NCBI RefSeq assembly: GCF_025698545.1
Contig: NC_068570.1
Location: forward strand, 5,022,001-5,086,000
DNA length: 64,000 bases
Direction: 5' to 3'
Source: Gossypium raimondii
Lineage: Eukaryota; Streptophyta; Magnoliopsida; Malvales; Malvaceae
This document shows, piece after piece, positions 39,650 through 51,374 of the stretch. The position numbers and the translations under genes are program-made. Under the pieces are notes generated by a model, which did no database searches, was not told where the DNA came from, and saw only the letters and a program-made list of their open reading frames with translations. Positions within the stretch are counted from its first letter, which is position 1. Every line of letters begins with the position of its first letter.

Positions 39650-41809
39650 ATGGATTTAGGGGAGCTGTGGGCGATCTTTGGTCCTGGCGTCGCGGGCGCC
39701 GTGTTCGGTACCGGCTGGTGGTTTTGGGTTGACGCCGTCGTTTGTAGCTCCGTCAATGTCTCTTTCGTCCACTATCTACCTGGTATACCATAATTTCTTT
39801 TTTTTTTTCCATATATTTTTTATCCATGTTTTGTGGCTGGTTATTTCTTTTTATTTTTAGGAATATTTGCATCTTTAGCGGCTGTGATGTTCAATTGTGT
39901 TAAAAAAGACGACATTGATTACTCTCCTTATGACGATGGGGAATGGAGGTTAGCTAATTTTTCTCAATTTCTTTCAGTTAGTTGATTTTTTTTGTTGATT
40001 TTCTTTTTCTGATCGAATTTGTGGTTGATCTGCTTTTTATAGTTTGGTTATGCTTCTTGCTATATTTAATTTTGCTAAAATCGTAGTCATTTTGCCGTTG
40101 TTTGGAAATTTAAGTAATTACTTAGGGTTTTACTATTCCTAACTGATGTTAATTTGAGTTTGATCTTTTCAGGTTAAATTGAATTTTTTATACATGTTAG
40201 CTGATTGAACAAATTTTTGTTATTGAAAATCCTAAAACTGAAATATACTCTAAGTTACAAGTTTTCGTTGTAATTTGAAGAGTTGGAAGTTTTATTTTAC
40301 TTTATCAGGATCAAAATACAAGAAAACAGATGGGATAAAGATAATGTGAGAGGTGTTCTCTGCAGTTTATGATCCATTTGCTTAACAAGGATGATATAAA
40401 ATTTAAATAGTCTTTTTGTTCTCATGAAACATGTCTTGATATATTTTGTGCTTTATGTTTTCATTTCAGTCTTAGGATGGGCTTTGGGAAAACCATTCTT
40501 CTTTCCTTTTAGTTCTATCAACCATAGAAACTACCCAGTTACCTGAACTAGTTTATTCAGTACAAGTCACTACTGAATTTTCTTGAGACACAGTAAATGC
40601 CCTTAAGCTTTTTGAAGTCTCCTTTCTTTTCATTCCTGTTCCATTGTTGTGAGCAAAGTTGCGATATGCTTTGTTAAAAGAAAGCTTGACAATCATTTTG
40701 CTTAACCATTTAAAATGGTGGGCTGTAAAATGTAAGCATATTCTGTTCCTTGTATTGTTGCTATTGTCCAAAAGTGGGATGGTATATGGGCCTATGTTAC
40801 TTCTACTCTTCATTTTTTTTCAAGGATCTGGGTTTAACGCCCTGTCCAATGCATATCTGGATATGATTATGGGGTGACCTTCCTAGGACTTCTGAACACT
40901 TAGAAAAACTCAAAAAGAATTTATCACATCTATGTAGGACACATGCCCGTATTCAACACTCGTACCCGAGTCCGTATATCATAGATATGGGATATTCATA
41001 TGCATTGAACATGATTTGCGAAGTTCACCCTTGTGTTTAGTGGAATTTAATTACCTTGATCTGCCTTTGCTACCTGTGTGCGACAGTTTCATAGTATGTG
41101 ACTGGAATTTGAAATTCAGCACAAGGATTTGGCTTTGTATGAATTAAAGCTGCGGGGAATTACTAATTGTATTTAAGCTTTTGATTTCCATGGTTGACTT
41201 CTACATGCTTGGTTTGAGATAATTGTGTCAATTGCTGATATTGAGATTGTTTATGTGGCAAATTTCTAATTGCTTGAGATGGAATGAGATAATCAGTATC
41301 TGTTGTTCTGTGTTATAATGCTGGACTCTTTTTATGGGAGTTACACTACTCCTGTCATTGCTAATTCTGGTTGATGGATACTAATCCTTCATTGCAACAG
41401 GTTGAAGCTCTGGCTTTTCGTTGCTTATGTGGTATCCTTTGTTTCATTGGCTGCTTCAGTAGGCTTATTGATACAAGATTCTCTGGTGAAATCTGGTCCT
41501 TCAGTGTGGACCGGTACTGCAGGTGTCTTACAGTGCGTGTTTGTCTTAATAAGGTAAATCTTTTTCCAGGTCTTGAATTGCAACAATCATCCATGTCATG
41601 TTAGGCTACTTTGTATAATTTTTCCAACTTGACGAGGAATGTGCCCCATATGAGAATGATACAAACAAATAGCGATGCATACATAAACTGCCAACGTCAT
41701 CTTAACACATTCTTTATGTGTTAAATGTTGTGCCATCAACTCAGTAAATTCGTTAATTCAAATTTTCCACTGCAGTGGGTTGATATATTGGACTTCTCAT
41801 TCTGAGTAA
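39650..41809 (+). CDS. TMEM50-like (UPF0220) four-helix membrane protein, 4 exons, 135 aa
   Basis: Exons: 39650-39782, 39861-39948, 41401-41553, 41776-41809. All introns are GT-AG, phases match and the total is 136 codons including stop, the normal plant length. It starts MDLGELWAIFGPGVAGAV and has four hydrophobic segments: about residues 8-32 (GPGVAGAVFGTGWWFWVDAV), 43-60 (LPGIFASLAAVMFNC), 75-97 (LKLWLFVAYVVSFVSLAAS) and 108-130 (GTAGVLQCVFVLISGLIYW). The loop DDIDYSPYDDGEWR is typical of the family. TMEM50/UPF0220 proteins are small endomembrane proteins; the yeast relative acts in vacuolar/vesicle function (VPS68), so a role in trafficking is likely but not shown. Intron 2 is 1.45 kb. 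Orthology to At1g36980 is recalled, not tested. Confidence 0.93.
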
Positions 41810-43506
41810 TATTAATCCCTCAAATCTGGCGCCTAAACTTGGGAACCTGGAAGTTGGAACCACGAGTAAGGCAACACCCCGTGCATGTATCAACTCAACT
41901 GGTACTTAAATTGGAAAGAAAGTTATTCACGTTTGTAAATCTTGTATTGTAGTGTGTCACTGTGTTGTGGTGAGTATGAAGGTACGATTCATACTGCTCT
42001 TTTGAAATTTGTGATGGCGATTTAGTCTAATTTCAGTTACCTGCCCATTGACAGCACCTACTTTCTTATGTTTTCTTTTTTCAGTAATTATATGCAGGGC
42101 CTATTCATCTATGTCCATTGCCCCTTGGTAGGAAACCTAAAACTCTTTCCCAGCCTTAACCTGTAAATCCTTAAAACACAAGCACCAAATGAAACATAGA
42201 ACCCAATCCAATAATCTTTACTGCCAACAACACATTACATAAGTCTTACAACACACCAATGGTACTGGAATACATGATACCCAAGGTACACTCCCTTTTC
42301 CCCTTCTTTCTAATACCAAATGACACATAATAACTGTTAGTAAACTGCTAGAGATATTCAATACATAATAAATAATTAACATATGACACGTTTGGTTACT
42401 AGAAAAACTTATGTAGTACATATGAAATAAAGAATAATTAGTATAAATTTGAACTTGAAATTAGGAGTAAAACTCTTGTAAAAATAAGATCTTTGGTTAA
42501 AATTTAGTAATTGCAGTTAATTTGTTGCTAATTTATGTGTTAAAACATGTGAAAAAAAAAAACTCCTACCAAACATACTAGGCCTTTTTTCGACCCCTGC
42601 TTCTACGGGTATAGACTCTAGTAAGTGCAGGTATAACACATCAGCACCCCTCTCATTCAACAATACCAATTTTCTTGTGTTCATCACGTCAATCTCTTTT
42701 CTCTCAATAATGGTTTAAGTTTTATCAACAGTTAAGTATTGGAGTACCAATTTCTTTTAAATTACAAATTGAGTTTTAGCTCAGTTGTTCAGTTGCCATC
42801 ATTGTTATTGCAGATTCCTTTATACTATTTTCATCAGTCTTATCAAACAATGCTTACTAGACTTGTCGGTTGGACAAGTCGAGTTGATTTCGGGTCGGGT
42901 CTATTTGAGTTCTAAAATTTTGGATTATTTTGGGTTAGGTTAGTTTTGACGTCGGGTCACTTTGGATTGCATAGCGAAGATGTTAATTGGAGATTTGAAC
43001 GTGAAGTGCTATCTTGCAAAATTACCATAGTGTGTTTGAGTTTTATTGAAGAATAATATTCAACAATATGGAATAAGGGTAGACTCTAATTAGAGTCTTG
43101 AAATATAGAAAGATATATTAAAAATTGAGTGAAAGGTGATAATATAGAAGGATATATTAAAATTAATGAGAAAAGCATAATTCAAATAGGTTAATACGAA
43201 GTTACCAAATCACTAACGACCAACAGCATCTAGGTTTAGGCACATTAATATTTAATGGATTGGTTGTTAGTTTTTAATACTAATTTTGATTTTGAGTTTT
43301 TAAATTTATTTTGATAAAATCAAATTTTTATGGAATTCAGATATTATTCAATAAAGTTTTAAATTTTAATATAAATATTTTTAAAATAAATTAAAATTTC
43401 AAGTAAATAAGAAAACAACTAATAACTCTTGAATTGTGTTTTTGAAAAATATTTTATATAAAAATTTTAAATTATTACTGATGTTAACTGATATGTTAAT
43501 GTTGCA
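41810..43506. other. 3' flank of the TMEM50 gene and AT-rich spacer
   Basis: The first few hundred bases are presumably 3' UTR. From about 42890 the phrase GGGTCGGGTCTATTTGAGTT resembles dispersed repeats. No further gene is supported; the minus-strand frame at 42218-42421 has no domain. Confidence 0.45.
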
Positions 43507-43795
43507 GATGGTCGAGATATTGGTGTTTGTTATGGTTTAAATGGAACTAATCTTCCATCTCCAAATGATGTAATTAATCTTTACAAAACATGCCAAATTG
43601 ATAATATCAGGATATATGAGCCTTTCCCTCAAGTGCTTGAAGCATCAAGGGAATCAGGAATATCTGTGGCGATTGGCCCGAGAACCGAGGACATAGAGAG
43701 CTTGGCGGTGAGCCAAGATGCAGCCAATGCATGGGTTAACACTAACATCATCCCTTACAAGAACGATGTTTTATTCAAATGGATCACCATAAAAG
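43507..43795 (+). pseudogene. GH17 beta-1,3-glucanase exon fragment
   Basis: After a good acceptor (TTAATGTTGCAG) the frame reads GRDIGVCYGLNGTNLPSP, NVINLYKTCQIDNIRIYEP, FPQVLEASRESGISVAIGPR and YKNDVLFKWITI. This is the start of the mature GH17 domain of plant glucan endo-1,3-beta-glucosidases, cell-wall and defence enzymes. The normal signal-peptide exon is missing. The domain ends exactly where the family has the (I/V)GNE motif, and after WITI the frame runs into unrelated sequence (KELFMETSFMDYHF) that is also found in diverged form near 51270. Most of the barrel, including the later catalytic Glu, is absent, so it is a truncated, non-functional copy. Confidence 0.85.
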
Positions 43796-43899
43796 AATTA
43801 TTCATGGAAACTTCGTTCATGGATTATCATTTCCATCAAATCCAACAATTTTCTTCCTTCAATAGAAAGATTTTTTTGTGGTTGGATTGGATCAGGTTA

Positions 43900-44330
43900 A
43901 AATTTAATATTAACACATTTTAAACTTTGATTCAATTCGAAATATAGGTTCAATTTTATCAAAACCTGCTCATATTTTTAACTAATTGATCCAAGCTCAT
44001 TTTAGGTCCTTCAATAACATAATTTTTAAAAAAATATTTATATTTATATTAATTTTAATTTAATATTTTATATATTTTTATTTATTAAATTTTTATATAT
44101 ACGAACTTAAACCATTTTAAAGTTTATTTTATAGTAGTATAAATTATTATCACTTTATTTTTATTTAATATAATATGATACAAACTTAAAATATGGTACT
44201 CTCGGATTGAGCTTGCGCCTTGAATGTTTGAGCCTAAGTTTAGCTCATATTTAAAATGGACCTAATTTTTTTGCTTAAACTTATTTTTCGAACTTATACG
44301 AATATCCTGACCCTTAATAAATGCAGACGC
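43900..44330. mobile_element. Dispersed foldback repeat, copy 2
   Basis: The phrase CCTAATTTTTTTGCTTAAAC with ACTTATTTTTCGAACTTA (about 44260-44300), and its weak inverted counterpart near 43925-44000, match the repeats at 31440-32050 and 50130-50530. Non-coding. Confidence 0.45.
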
Positions 44331-45262
44331 AACAATCAATGCATAATTTTTAAGCATGCGTTTGGATTTTAGAAAAATTAGATTTTAAAAATAATGTGTT
44401 ATAAAAGATTAAATATTTATAAATATGAAATTCATTATTATCTAATAAAAATCATAAATTTTTAGATATTTATTGCGTAAATTATACTCTTCCTTATCCA
44501 ATTATTAGCATACTTTTGTTTTAGCCATCTAACTAAAAAAAGTTTCAATTTCGTCAATAATGCTAATGGCATTAAATATTTTAGTTACTCTCAACAAAAT
44601 GTAGATATGTTCTTTTTAATTTACATAATAATAAATTTAGATATCGATATTTACACATTCATCAACTTGGTCATAAATATAAAAATCAATAAAATTTTGT
44701 CCTTAACGTTTACACATTCTATTAATGTGGTTCTTATTCTGAAAAAATCAAACATATAATTATAAAAAACTAAAACTATAAAAAAAGATAAAATTTCAAA
44801 AAAAAATACAAAAAAAATTAAAATTTCATAAAAAATTATAAAATATCTAAAACACATTAATAAAAAATGTATCAAATAATAAAATGTGAGTATGAATGTC
44901 TACCGAGGAGAGTTGACTCCTCCTGGAGAAGTCCTCGAAGTGTTATTTGCTAAGTAGTAGACTCCCCCCAACAATTGAAGGTATTGTTCATTGGTTTAGG
45001 GGTTTTCTCTCGTACTCTATTAAGAACCAACATGTTGCTCCTATACTCTACAAAGAGTTAGCATGTCGTGTATGGTTGCTCGGTAGGCCTAGTTCATAAA
45101 GTTGGGAGCGTCTTGATTATTGATGGCAACAAGGCGGGATGGATCGAATTTTTGTCCACCCCGAACTCGATTTAAAAAAAAATCTACCCCAAACTCAAAA
45201 ATTAATTTTACATTTGACCTTAGTCCAACCCAATCCTAGTTCAAACTTTTTTTTTCGAAATT
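44331..45262. other. AT-rich spacer
   Basis: Strongly AT-rich, with a G/C-richer island at about 44885-45120 (GACTCCTCCTGGAGAAGTCC is an imperfect palindrome) and a phrase near 45150-45230 that recurs near 49140-49250. No gene is seen. Confidence 0.4.
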
Positions 45263-46514
45263 ATGATTGTAACAACCCGGTTTGACTCTAATCGGAATAG
45301 TGGTTTCGGGACCACAAATCCGAGTCAAAAAATATTTTAATATTATTTTTCGTGTTTATTATATATAAATTTGATGTTGTGAAAATTTCGTGAATTAATT
45401 TTATTGTTTGTGTGTTTAATTTAACAAAAGTATCTAACTGCATAAAATGTGAAATTTGCATATTAATGTGTAAAGTGTTTATTTGATAATGGCTTTTTAA
45501 TATGAGGTCCTTAAAGGGCAATTAGTCTATTTTAAAGGATAGTGGAAGGTAATGGTCAAAACTGACCTTAAATTATATTGTTTTGTTTGTTTATTTTTAG
45601 GGTTATTTTAGTAAAAGGTTAATAAATTATTATATGCTAAAATTTAACTAAAAGAAAGCCATGTTCATCTTTGTGATTGCCGAAACTCAAAGAAAAGAAA
45701 TAGGAAAAAAATTTAGGAACATTCGGTCACTTGGAAGCTCAAATTCAAGGTATGTTTTGGTTGGTTTTTGATAATTTTTATGTTTTTGAGATCGTTGCTT
45801 CGAGTACTATCCGACCCATGCTTGAATTTTTGATTTTGATGAATATTTTGAGCTATGCCATTGATGAATAATTGTGTTTTGTGATGTTTGATAATGAATA
45901 ATGAAAGATATGTTTTAGATTAATATGTTTTGTATTGGAATTTTTGGTGAAATTGAGTAAATAGGGTGAAATTGTAAAAATAATATTTTTAGAGACTAAA
46001 ATGTGAAATAAATGAAATGAGTGGACTTGTATGAAGACAAGGAACATTCGGCCCTAGCTTAGTGTGGGCAAATTTTGTATATTTTGTGTTTTGTGCAAAA
46101 AGGACTAAATTGCAAAAAGTGTAAAATGTTAGGGGCAAAATAGTAATTTTCCCATTTATGTATTTTTGGACTTAATTGAATATTTTGATGAATAAAAAGG
46201 TTAAATATAGATCAAGAAACAAAGAGAGCGGATTTGGATCGGGGAAAAACGAAAGTAATCGAATAGTCGATCGTGTCCGTTGATATCCGAGGTAAGTCTA
46301 TTAGCAATTAAAATTTATTAAGTTAATATTTATACATGTATACTAATTGTATTTTGTGTTGAGCTATAATTAAAAGTATATTGATTGAATAAATTTTGAA
46401 GTATGGATGATATTTACATATATAGCATGTTCGAATATACAAGTATAATCTTGTATAGATTTATGGGTTGAAATAAAGGTTGAAATGTATAAGAGTATAA
46501 TTGATATTGAATAA

Positions 46515-46554
<40 letters not shown>

Positions 46555-46656
46555 CTAGAATATATATACATATATATATATATATAAAAGTTATTGAAAT
46601 TAGTTAAAATATGAATGTTGCATAGGTTTAAATTCTTGATTTTAATCAAAGGAATG

Positions 46657-46688
<32 letters not shown>

Positions 46689-46720
46689 GGTGTGAATATA
46701 TATATGTAGGTATATATATA
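46515..46720. repeat. AT microsatellites in the LTR element
   Basis: Long (TA)n tracts at about 46519-46548, 46561-46584 and 46658-46688, with more at about 47041-47058 and 47652-47670. They generate spurious Tyr/Ile-rich open frames on the minus strand. Confidence 0.9.
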
Positions 46721-47317
46721 TGTATAAACTCTTGGATTTATTTAAAGTTATGTAACTCATGATTGTATGAGAAGTTTGAATAGATATGTATATGTGAATT
46801 GTAATTTATATGTATATGTTATATTTGAATAAGCATGCTTACATATATGTATATGTTCTTGTAATGAATTTTAAGTATGAGTGTTATATATATATGCATA
46901 AATGAAGTTCGAATATGTACATATATATATAAATGTACATCTATTGTATATTTGATGAGCTAAAATTAAAAGTATATGTATTGAAAATTAGTTGAGTATG
47001 AATGTTATATATATGCATATGTGTGAGGTTGAATATATAGTTATGTATATATATATATGTACAGTATAATGTCTTGTATTGAAATTAGGTATGGAATTAT
47101 ATATTGATATACATGGTTGAATGTATATGTATATATATGTTTAAGATTTGCATTGAATTAAAAGTATAAATTTTAAATGCTTGTATGATTCGAACATGGA
47201 CTACAAATTTTCTTGGGATAGAGTTGAGATTGTGAATTATATATAAATGTTATGAATGTGTGTTGCTATTAAGAAATATACGAGAAATCATCCTTGTATC
47301 TGTGAAATTGAGATTTT

Positions 47318-47475
47318 CAGGCTAAGCGCCTAGCAGGCTTAATGCCAGTGAATTTTTCAGACTTTAAGTCTAGCAGGCTATGTGCCGGTGATCTGAATCA
47401 GGTTATAAACCTAGCAGGCTACGTGTTGGTGATCTGAATCAGGCTATAAGTCTAGCGGGCTATGTGCCATTGAAT
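47318..47475. repeat. Internal repeat, about 4 units of roughly 40 bp
   Basis: Units share TCTAGCAGGCTATGTGCCGG (or close variants) followed by TGATCTGAATCAGG, with four copies in 160 bases. The array has the same relative position in this LTR as the 27345-27790 array has in the reversed copy, although the units differ. Confidence 0.8.
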
Positions 47476-48516
47476 TTGTTTTAATTAAGTGATTGTATAC
47501 ATTGAATATATATATGTATATGATTTGGTTATTTATATCGGATTAATATATGAACATCTGTTGCTATATTTTTTATGAGCATATAAAAGCTCGAATCTTT
47601 GTGTCTGGTGAGTATATATATCTATGCGTTCGGCATATGTGAACTAAAGTATATATATATATATATATATGTGCATTCGCACATGTGGTTGATAAGTATA
47701 ATTATTTGCTATTGACATATGTATATGAAAGATCATAAACATGCATTCAATGAAATGCAATGATAAGTATATTTGGAATTTATATATGCGATTAATGATG
47801 ATGTATATAACTTGATTTTTAGGTATATAATGATAATACAAATGATCGTTTATATGTATTTTGGATATGCTATAAACTTACTGAGCTATAGAAGCTTACT
47901 TTGATTGTTTTTTTGTTTATTTGTTTATAGATTTTGGAGACACGTTACGAGCTCGGGGATCGTCAGCATAGCCTATCACACTATCGACTTCTTTTGGTAT
48001 TTTGTTAACAGTTTGAACTTGATCTTATGGCATGTATAGGTTTGAGTATGATTTTGGTTAAATTTGGATTGTATAAAATAATTAGCCATGTGAATATGGT
48101 TTAATTTCTATGTTTGTGATCGGTTTGGTTTTTAAAAAAAAAATGGTTGTGTCAGTTCGGTAATGCCTCGTAACCCTAATTCGACGACGGATATGGGTTA
48201 GGGGTGTTACAATGATTATTAAATTAAAGACTTGTTTTTGGCATCACATTCCATTGAATTTGATGTGTTTTTTTTCTTCTTCTTTTTTGTTCAACATTGA
48301 ATTTGATGTGTTCATGGTTTACTTTTTTGAGCTATTATGATTTACATCAAAGACCATGCCAAAGATGACTAGGTAAAAAATATATATTACATCACAAAAG
48401 AAAAAAATAAAGAACAAAAAAGAAAGGAAGACTTGGAAAATAAATTAAAAGAAAGGAAAAGAAACTAGTGCGAAATAGGAGTAAAGATGATAAAATGATG
48501 TTGGTAGTGATAAATT

Positions 48517-49067
48517 TTAGGTTAAATTATGTTGTAAATCCTGTACTTTGTAAAAGTTATGGATTTAGTCATTATACTTTAATTTGATCAATTTCAATAT
48601 TTGTACTTTTAAGATTGGTCAATTTTAGTCCTGTACATTTCAAAATTTAAAATTTTAGTCTGACCCAATCAATACTTGTTAAATTTGTTTGTTTAAATTC
48701 AATTGCTAGTCTTGTACCATACATACAAATGTAGATTAGTCCATATTTTCAATTTGATCATTCTAAGCAAACAAATTTTGAAATTTCAATCTTGACGCAA
48801 ATAATAGTCATTAATCCATTAATTGAACTTTTAGTGAGTAATAAGTGGAAATAATAAGCTAGCATAGCATTACACATATGAATATGTTTGGCGATTAGAT
48901 TTTGGAAATAACAAAACTTAACTTAATGAATTTAACATTACTATTTGGTGAGGATTGGAATTTTAAAATTTGAAAAGTATAGAGACTAAAAGTGACCAAA
49001 TTAAAGTACAAGGACTAAATCCATAACTTTTGCAAAGTGCAAGGACTAATAGAAGAATTTAACCTAA
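48517..49067. mobile_element. Foldback MITE-like element, 551 bp
   Basis: The left arm starts TTAGGTTAAATTATGTTGTA and contains AAAGTTATGGATTTAGTCAT. The right arm, read inverted, starts TTAGGTTAAATTCTTCTATT and contains AAAGTTATGGATTTAGTCCT. Inverted similarity extends for about 150 bases each side. There is no coding region, and a target duplication was not resolved. Confidence 0.75.
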
Positions 49068-49279
49068 CTTTTAAGGATTTTTTAACCTAATTAATATTAA
49101 ATACAAATGAGGGTAATTCTGTCAATATCTCTGGGCAGGGCGATTTCACGCTAAACCCGAGCTTGACCCCAACTCGAAACTTGATTTAAAAAACCTTGAC
49201 CCTATTGGGTTGGGTCAGATCAACTCAAAACCCATTGATTTTAAGTTTTTTTTTTGCCATCCCAAGTCTCGATTAGTGG

Positions 49280-49500
49280 AATTGCAAAGCTTAAGGGAAA
49301 TGTGTCAGTATAGGGTGTGTAATAATTATGGATCTCACCTGGGTGTATAGGAACTTGAATCACCAACCTAAGGCTTATAAGGGGCTTAGCTGCAACCATG
49401 GTACCACATTAGTCCCATGCAAGCTCCATAATTATTACATGCCTTATACTTACACCTTTCTTTTGAGCTTTACAGGTCCAGCAAACGAGGGGCTCCTGGC
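49280..49500. mobile_element. Inverted pair of tRNA-related SINE-like segments
   Basis: On the minus strand, about 49420-49330 reads a tRNA-like head with the box-B-like GGTTGGTGATTCAAGTTCC. It is followed by a body ATCCATAATTATTACACACC down to about 49280. The body phrase recurs in sense at 49428-49490 (CTCCATAATTATTACATGCC). The two therefore form an imperfect inverted repeat around the head. Confidence 0.55.
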
Positions 49501-49659
49501 TCTATGAACCAAGCCCATCAAGTAACTGTTTATGGTACGCTGACTCTCAGTAGAGTATGGGAGACAAAATCCTCACCAGAGGATAGTACATTTGGTTGTT
49601 GGGGGATCAATCGATTGCTCAACAGACAAAACTTTGAAGAATTCTCCTACAGGAATCAA

Positions 49660-49960
49660 CCCCACCTCAACTCATAGCTCAATTGGTATCATGGCTGTGC
49701 AAGTAAGTGCCTTATAAGCCTCAGGTTGGTTGTTCAAGTCATCCCTTGTGCAGGTGAGCTCTATTATATATATTCCCTATATTGTTACCTCTCTCTTAAG
49801 CTTTGTAGGTCCACCGACCAATGCACTCCTGGATCTGTGAACTAGGCCTATCGAGCAACCGTTCATGGCACATACCTTTGATTGGTTGGTATCAATTAGT
49901 TGCCCAACGGATGTCACTTCAAAAACTTCTCTTGAAAGAATTGACCCCTTCAATAATATT
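49660..49960 (+). mobile_element. tRNA-derived SINE-like element
   Basis: A head at about 49671-49750 contains TAGCTCAATTGG, a match to the tRNA/Pol III box A, and GGTTGTTCAAGTC, close to box B (GWTCRANNC), 45-50 bases apart. The body follows, with CTCTCTTAAGCTTTGTAGGT and ACTAGGCCTATCGAGCAACC, also present diverged at 49460-49540. No poly(A) tail or target duplication was settled. Confidence 0.55.
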
Positions 49961-50129
49961 TTAAAAATAAAATATATATACCCAAAAATTAAAATATTAT
50001 TATTGTATAAAAACAACATATTAAACTTAATTCATGAATGTGTGTTTGAAAATCTATGGGGTAATTGGATTTGAGTGTAATTGTCAATGTAATTAGTCCA
50101 ACTCTCACCCTCCCCTAAGAATTGAATCG

Positions 50130-50535
50130 TGTAATTAAGGAGCTCCAAGTTAGACTTGTTCATGAGTTGGGCTATTCACCCAAACTTGAAGGCCCGTCTG
50201 AAATTTGAGAGGGTTTGTGCAAAAATATTAGGTCTATTTTGGGCTCAACCCAACCCGTTATTTAAGTTTGTATAATGTTATTTTTATATATTATATAATT
50301 TATAACATATAAAAACCAAATTTATAGTAATATAGAATACTACTATAATTTAAACATAAAAAAGTGCTAAGTTGACTAGATATGAAATTTTAATAAATAA
50401 AAATATATAAAATTATCAAGTATTAAATTAAAAAAATGTAAATATATTTTTAAAATTTGAAAAAATAATATGAGCGAGCTTAAAATAAGCTTGTGTTAGC
50501 AATTTACAAATATGGTCGGGCTTGGACAAAATTTT
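50130..50535. mobile_element. Dispersed foldback repeat, copy 3
   Basis: GGGCTCAACCCAACCCG on the left and GGTCGGGCTTGGACAAAATT on the right are the inverted ends of a non-coding AT-rich element. It is related to the copies at 31440-32050 and 43900-44330. Confidence 0.5.
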
Positions 50536-50860
50536 AGATCCATATTTTTGGCAACCATATTGATCACAAGAATATTCGTGTGAATATTCATGTTCCCCAT
50601 AATAATCATCGTAGCTCCAATTGATTGTCGAAGTTCCATTTGTCGAACTCGACTACACGTCATAATCGTATTGCTCACTTGACCACCTATATCCATTATT
50701 ATAAATGATTAAGTTAAATCCTCAACAAGGTAAATAAAAGCAAAAACATAAAAAGGAAATACTGATACAATGAAATAAAAACATTATCTAATTCACTTGT
50801 CTTTCAACTAAATTGTTTTTTAAAACAATTAACTTAACAAGACATTTACACTATTACAAT
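50536..50860. other. AT-rich spacer
   Basis: No gene or clear repeat is seen. A 66-codon minus frame (50496-50696) runs into the foldback repeat and has no domain. Confidence 0.4.
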
Positions 50861-51360
50861 CCCCAACAATGGTGTCAACAACCTGACCACTGGTGTGCGA
50901 ATGCCAAAATAAGCAAAATAATAGATATGAAAATAAAGCGAGGTTTTACTGCAAGTGTACAAGTCAAATTGTAGTCAAATTGTAATATAGTTTTTTTACA
51001 ATAAAATACGGAAATATTTCGAGGATCATACCGAAGTGATTGTACTATACAACTTACATAATTTTGTTTAAACGTCAAAAACTATCAAAGACACAAAATA
51101 AAATGAAAAACATTTAAATCAACTCAAAAACACACTTAAACTAATTAAACACCTCAAAACATAAGTTGACATTAAAATGACTCAATTCCATTTAAAACAT
51201 GCTAAAATGTGTGTGAAAGAACAACAAATGTGCATATCAAACTACGGTGTATCAATTATATATGAAACTTCATCTTGGATTATCTTTTCCATCCAATCCA
51301 ACAATATTCTTCTTTCAAAAGTGGGATTTTCTCAACTAGAAAAATGCCATTCAGTAACAA
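50861..51360. mobile_element. LTR-retrotransposon-derived fragment
   Basis: CTGACCACTGGTGTGCGAAT, then TGCAAGTGTACAAGTC and TTCGAGGATCATACCGAAGT, is a phrase set found near the ends of many plant gypsy elements. A segment at about 51260-51320 resembles 43810-43860 next to the GH17 fragment. No coding region. Confidence 0.4.
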
Positions 51361-51374
51361 GAAATTCATCCATA

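Larger units (their letters stand above)
45268..48211 (+). mobile_element. LTR-like element, 2944 bp, probable solo LTR of gypsy type
   Basis: It begins TGTAACAACCCGG and ends GGGGTGTTACA, the TG...CA inverted ends of an LTR. A perfect 5-bp target duplication ATGAT flanks it at 45263-45267 and 48212-48216. There is no coding region, primer-binding site or internal domain, and no second LTR nearby, which fits a solo LTR left by recombination. The interior is very AT-rich, with several long (TA)n runs at about 46519-47070. The same family is seen reversed at 26057-28996 and, by its 3' end, at 62127 onward. Confidence 0.85.

Noticed and set aside
46461..46760. 99-codon Tyr/Ile-rich minus-strand frame
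   Set aside because: Translation of (TA)n microsatellites within the LTR element.
45268..48211. Hidden protein gene in the 2.9-kb element
   Set aside because: No frame with a recognisable gag, RT, integrase or other domain on either strand.
49671..49750. Functional tRNA gene
   Set aside because: Box A- and box B-like words are present, but no proper acceptor stem or anticodon arm could be paired; a SINE head fits better.
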